Below, in pieces: positions 10,889 through 10,945 of a stretch of DNA of 10,945 nt (its first letter is position 1; each line of letters opens with the position of its first letter). The position numbers and the translations under genes were made by a program. Below the pieces are notes generated by a model. The model saw only the letters and a list, made by a program, of their open reading frames with translations. It was not told where the DNA came from and ran no database searches. Source of the DNA: Minisyncoccota bacterium (GTDB lineage: Bacteria > Patescibacteriota > Minisyncoccia > UBA6257 > XYB1-36-10); the NCBI GenBank assembly GCA_028709185.1, contig JAQVXM010000015.1:1-10945 (forward strand), read 5' to 3'.

Positions 10889-10945
10889 TCATTCCTCATG
10901 GACATATTTTTCTTTATCGTGATATGATGGAATTGTATGTATCAT
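10889..10945 (-). CDS. Possible C-terminal end of a gene leaving the window
   Basis: The minus-strand frame is open from the window edge to a TGA at 10891-10889 and gives 18 residues ending Tyr-His-Asp-Lys-Glu-Lys-Tyr-Val-His-Glu-Glu. The charged, non-repetitive tail and its position just before the EamA promoter (compare dus, whose stop overlaps the next promoter) suggest the end of a real gene. The length is too short to be sure, and a plus-strand promoter-like sequence covers the same bases. Confidence 0.3.
   Translation of the reverse strand: MIHTIPSYHDKEKYVHEE
10899..10928 (+). promoter_or_regulatory. Promoter-like sequence at the right edge
   Basis: TGGACA (10899-10904), an 18-nt spacer and TATGAT (10923-10928), each one base from consensus, pointing out of the window. 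It competes with the reading of these bases as the 3' end of a minus-strand gene; the sequence beyond the edge would decide. Confidence 0.3.

Noticed and set aside
1..10945. CRISPR arrays, insertion sequences, prophage genes, direct-repeat attachment sites
   Set aside because: No regularly spaced repeats, transposase or integrase motifs, or duplicated tRNA ends were seen.
1..10945. UGA read as glycine (Gracilibacteria/Absconditabacteria code)
   Set aside because: dus, the 71-aa gene and the right-edge frame all end sensibly at TGA, and no gene needs TGA read-through.

Overview
The window is about 10.9 kb of AT-rich bacterial DNA, probably from a host-dependent, small-genome lineage of the Candidate Phyla Radiation (Patescibacteria, Parcubacteria-like). 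The clues are the base composition, the many very short genes, a DUF7282-like surface protein next to a GT-C-like membrane protein, a half-size EamA transporter, and few metabolic genes. This placement is inference: there is no rRNA or ribosomal protein marker. TGA works as a stop (dus, two small genes), which argues against the UGA=Gly code of Gracilibacteria and Absconditabacteria.

Layout. 1-191: two GC-rich hairpins behind tRNA-Ala(CGC), minus strand. 299-661: a cysteine-rich orphan gene with a near-consensus promoter and a perfect terminator. 699-1486: three small genes, one possibly DUF2103-like. 1540-2092: a compact minus-strand micro-operon of three tiny proteins (71, 57 and 19 aa). 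The two smallest are short and have no reading above about 60 codons starting at ATG; they were read directly from the sequence. 2089-5937, all minus: DUF7282-like membrane-anchored protein, a GT-C-like multi-pass membrane protein, a Mn-type superoxide dismutase and a tRNA-dihydrouridine synthase. 6116-6189: tRNA-Pro(CGG). 6252-8499, minus: dut, a 62-aa orphan and an HD-domain CCA-adding enzyme. 8572-8793, minus: tRNA-Arg(TCG) and tRNA-Lys(CTT). 8969-10381: a PurF-like protein that has lost its glutaminase nucleophile. 10424-10849, minus: the half-size EamA transporter. 10889-10945: possible C-terminus of a gene running off the end.

How the genes fit together. tRNA biology dominates the conserved content: four tRNA genes, the dihydrouridine synthase and the CCA-adding enzyme. 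Two of the tRNAs do not encode their 3' CCA, so the enzyme is needed to make them, not only to repair them. dut (nucleotide-pool sanitation) and sodA (superoxide defence) are housekeeping protective functions. The membrane proteins probably serve the cell surface.

Translation starts fall into two classes. Orphan or accessory genes (299, 1486, 2017, 1630, 6991, 8969) have clear Shine-Dalgarno sequences. Conserved genes (dus, sodA, dut, cca, EamA, the DUF7282-like gene) do not. For dut and EamA the promoter is placed so that transcription should begin on the A of the ATG, i.e. leaderless mRNA. The most interesting items are the tiny-protein operon, the PurF-like likely pseudoenzyme and this start-signal split.
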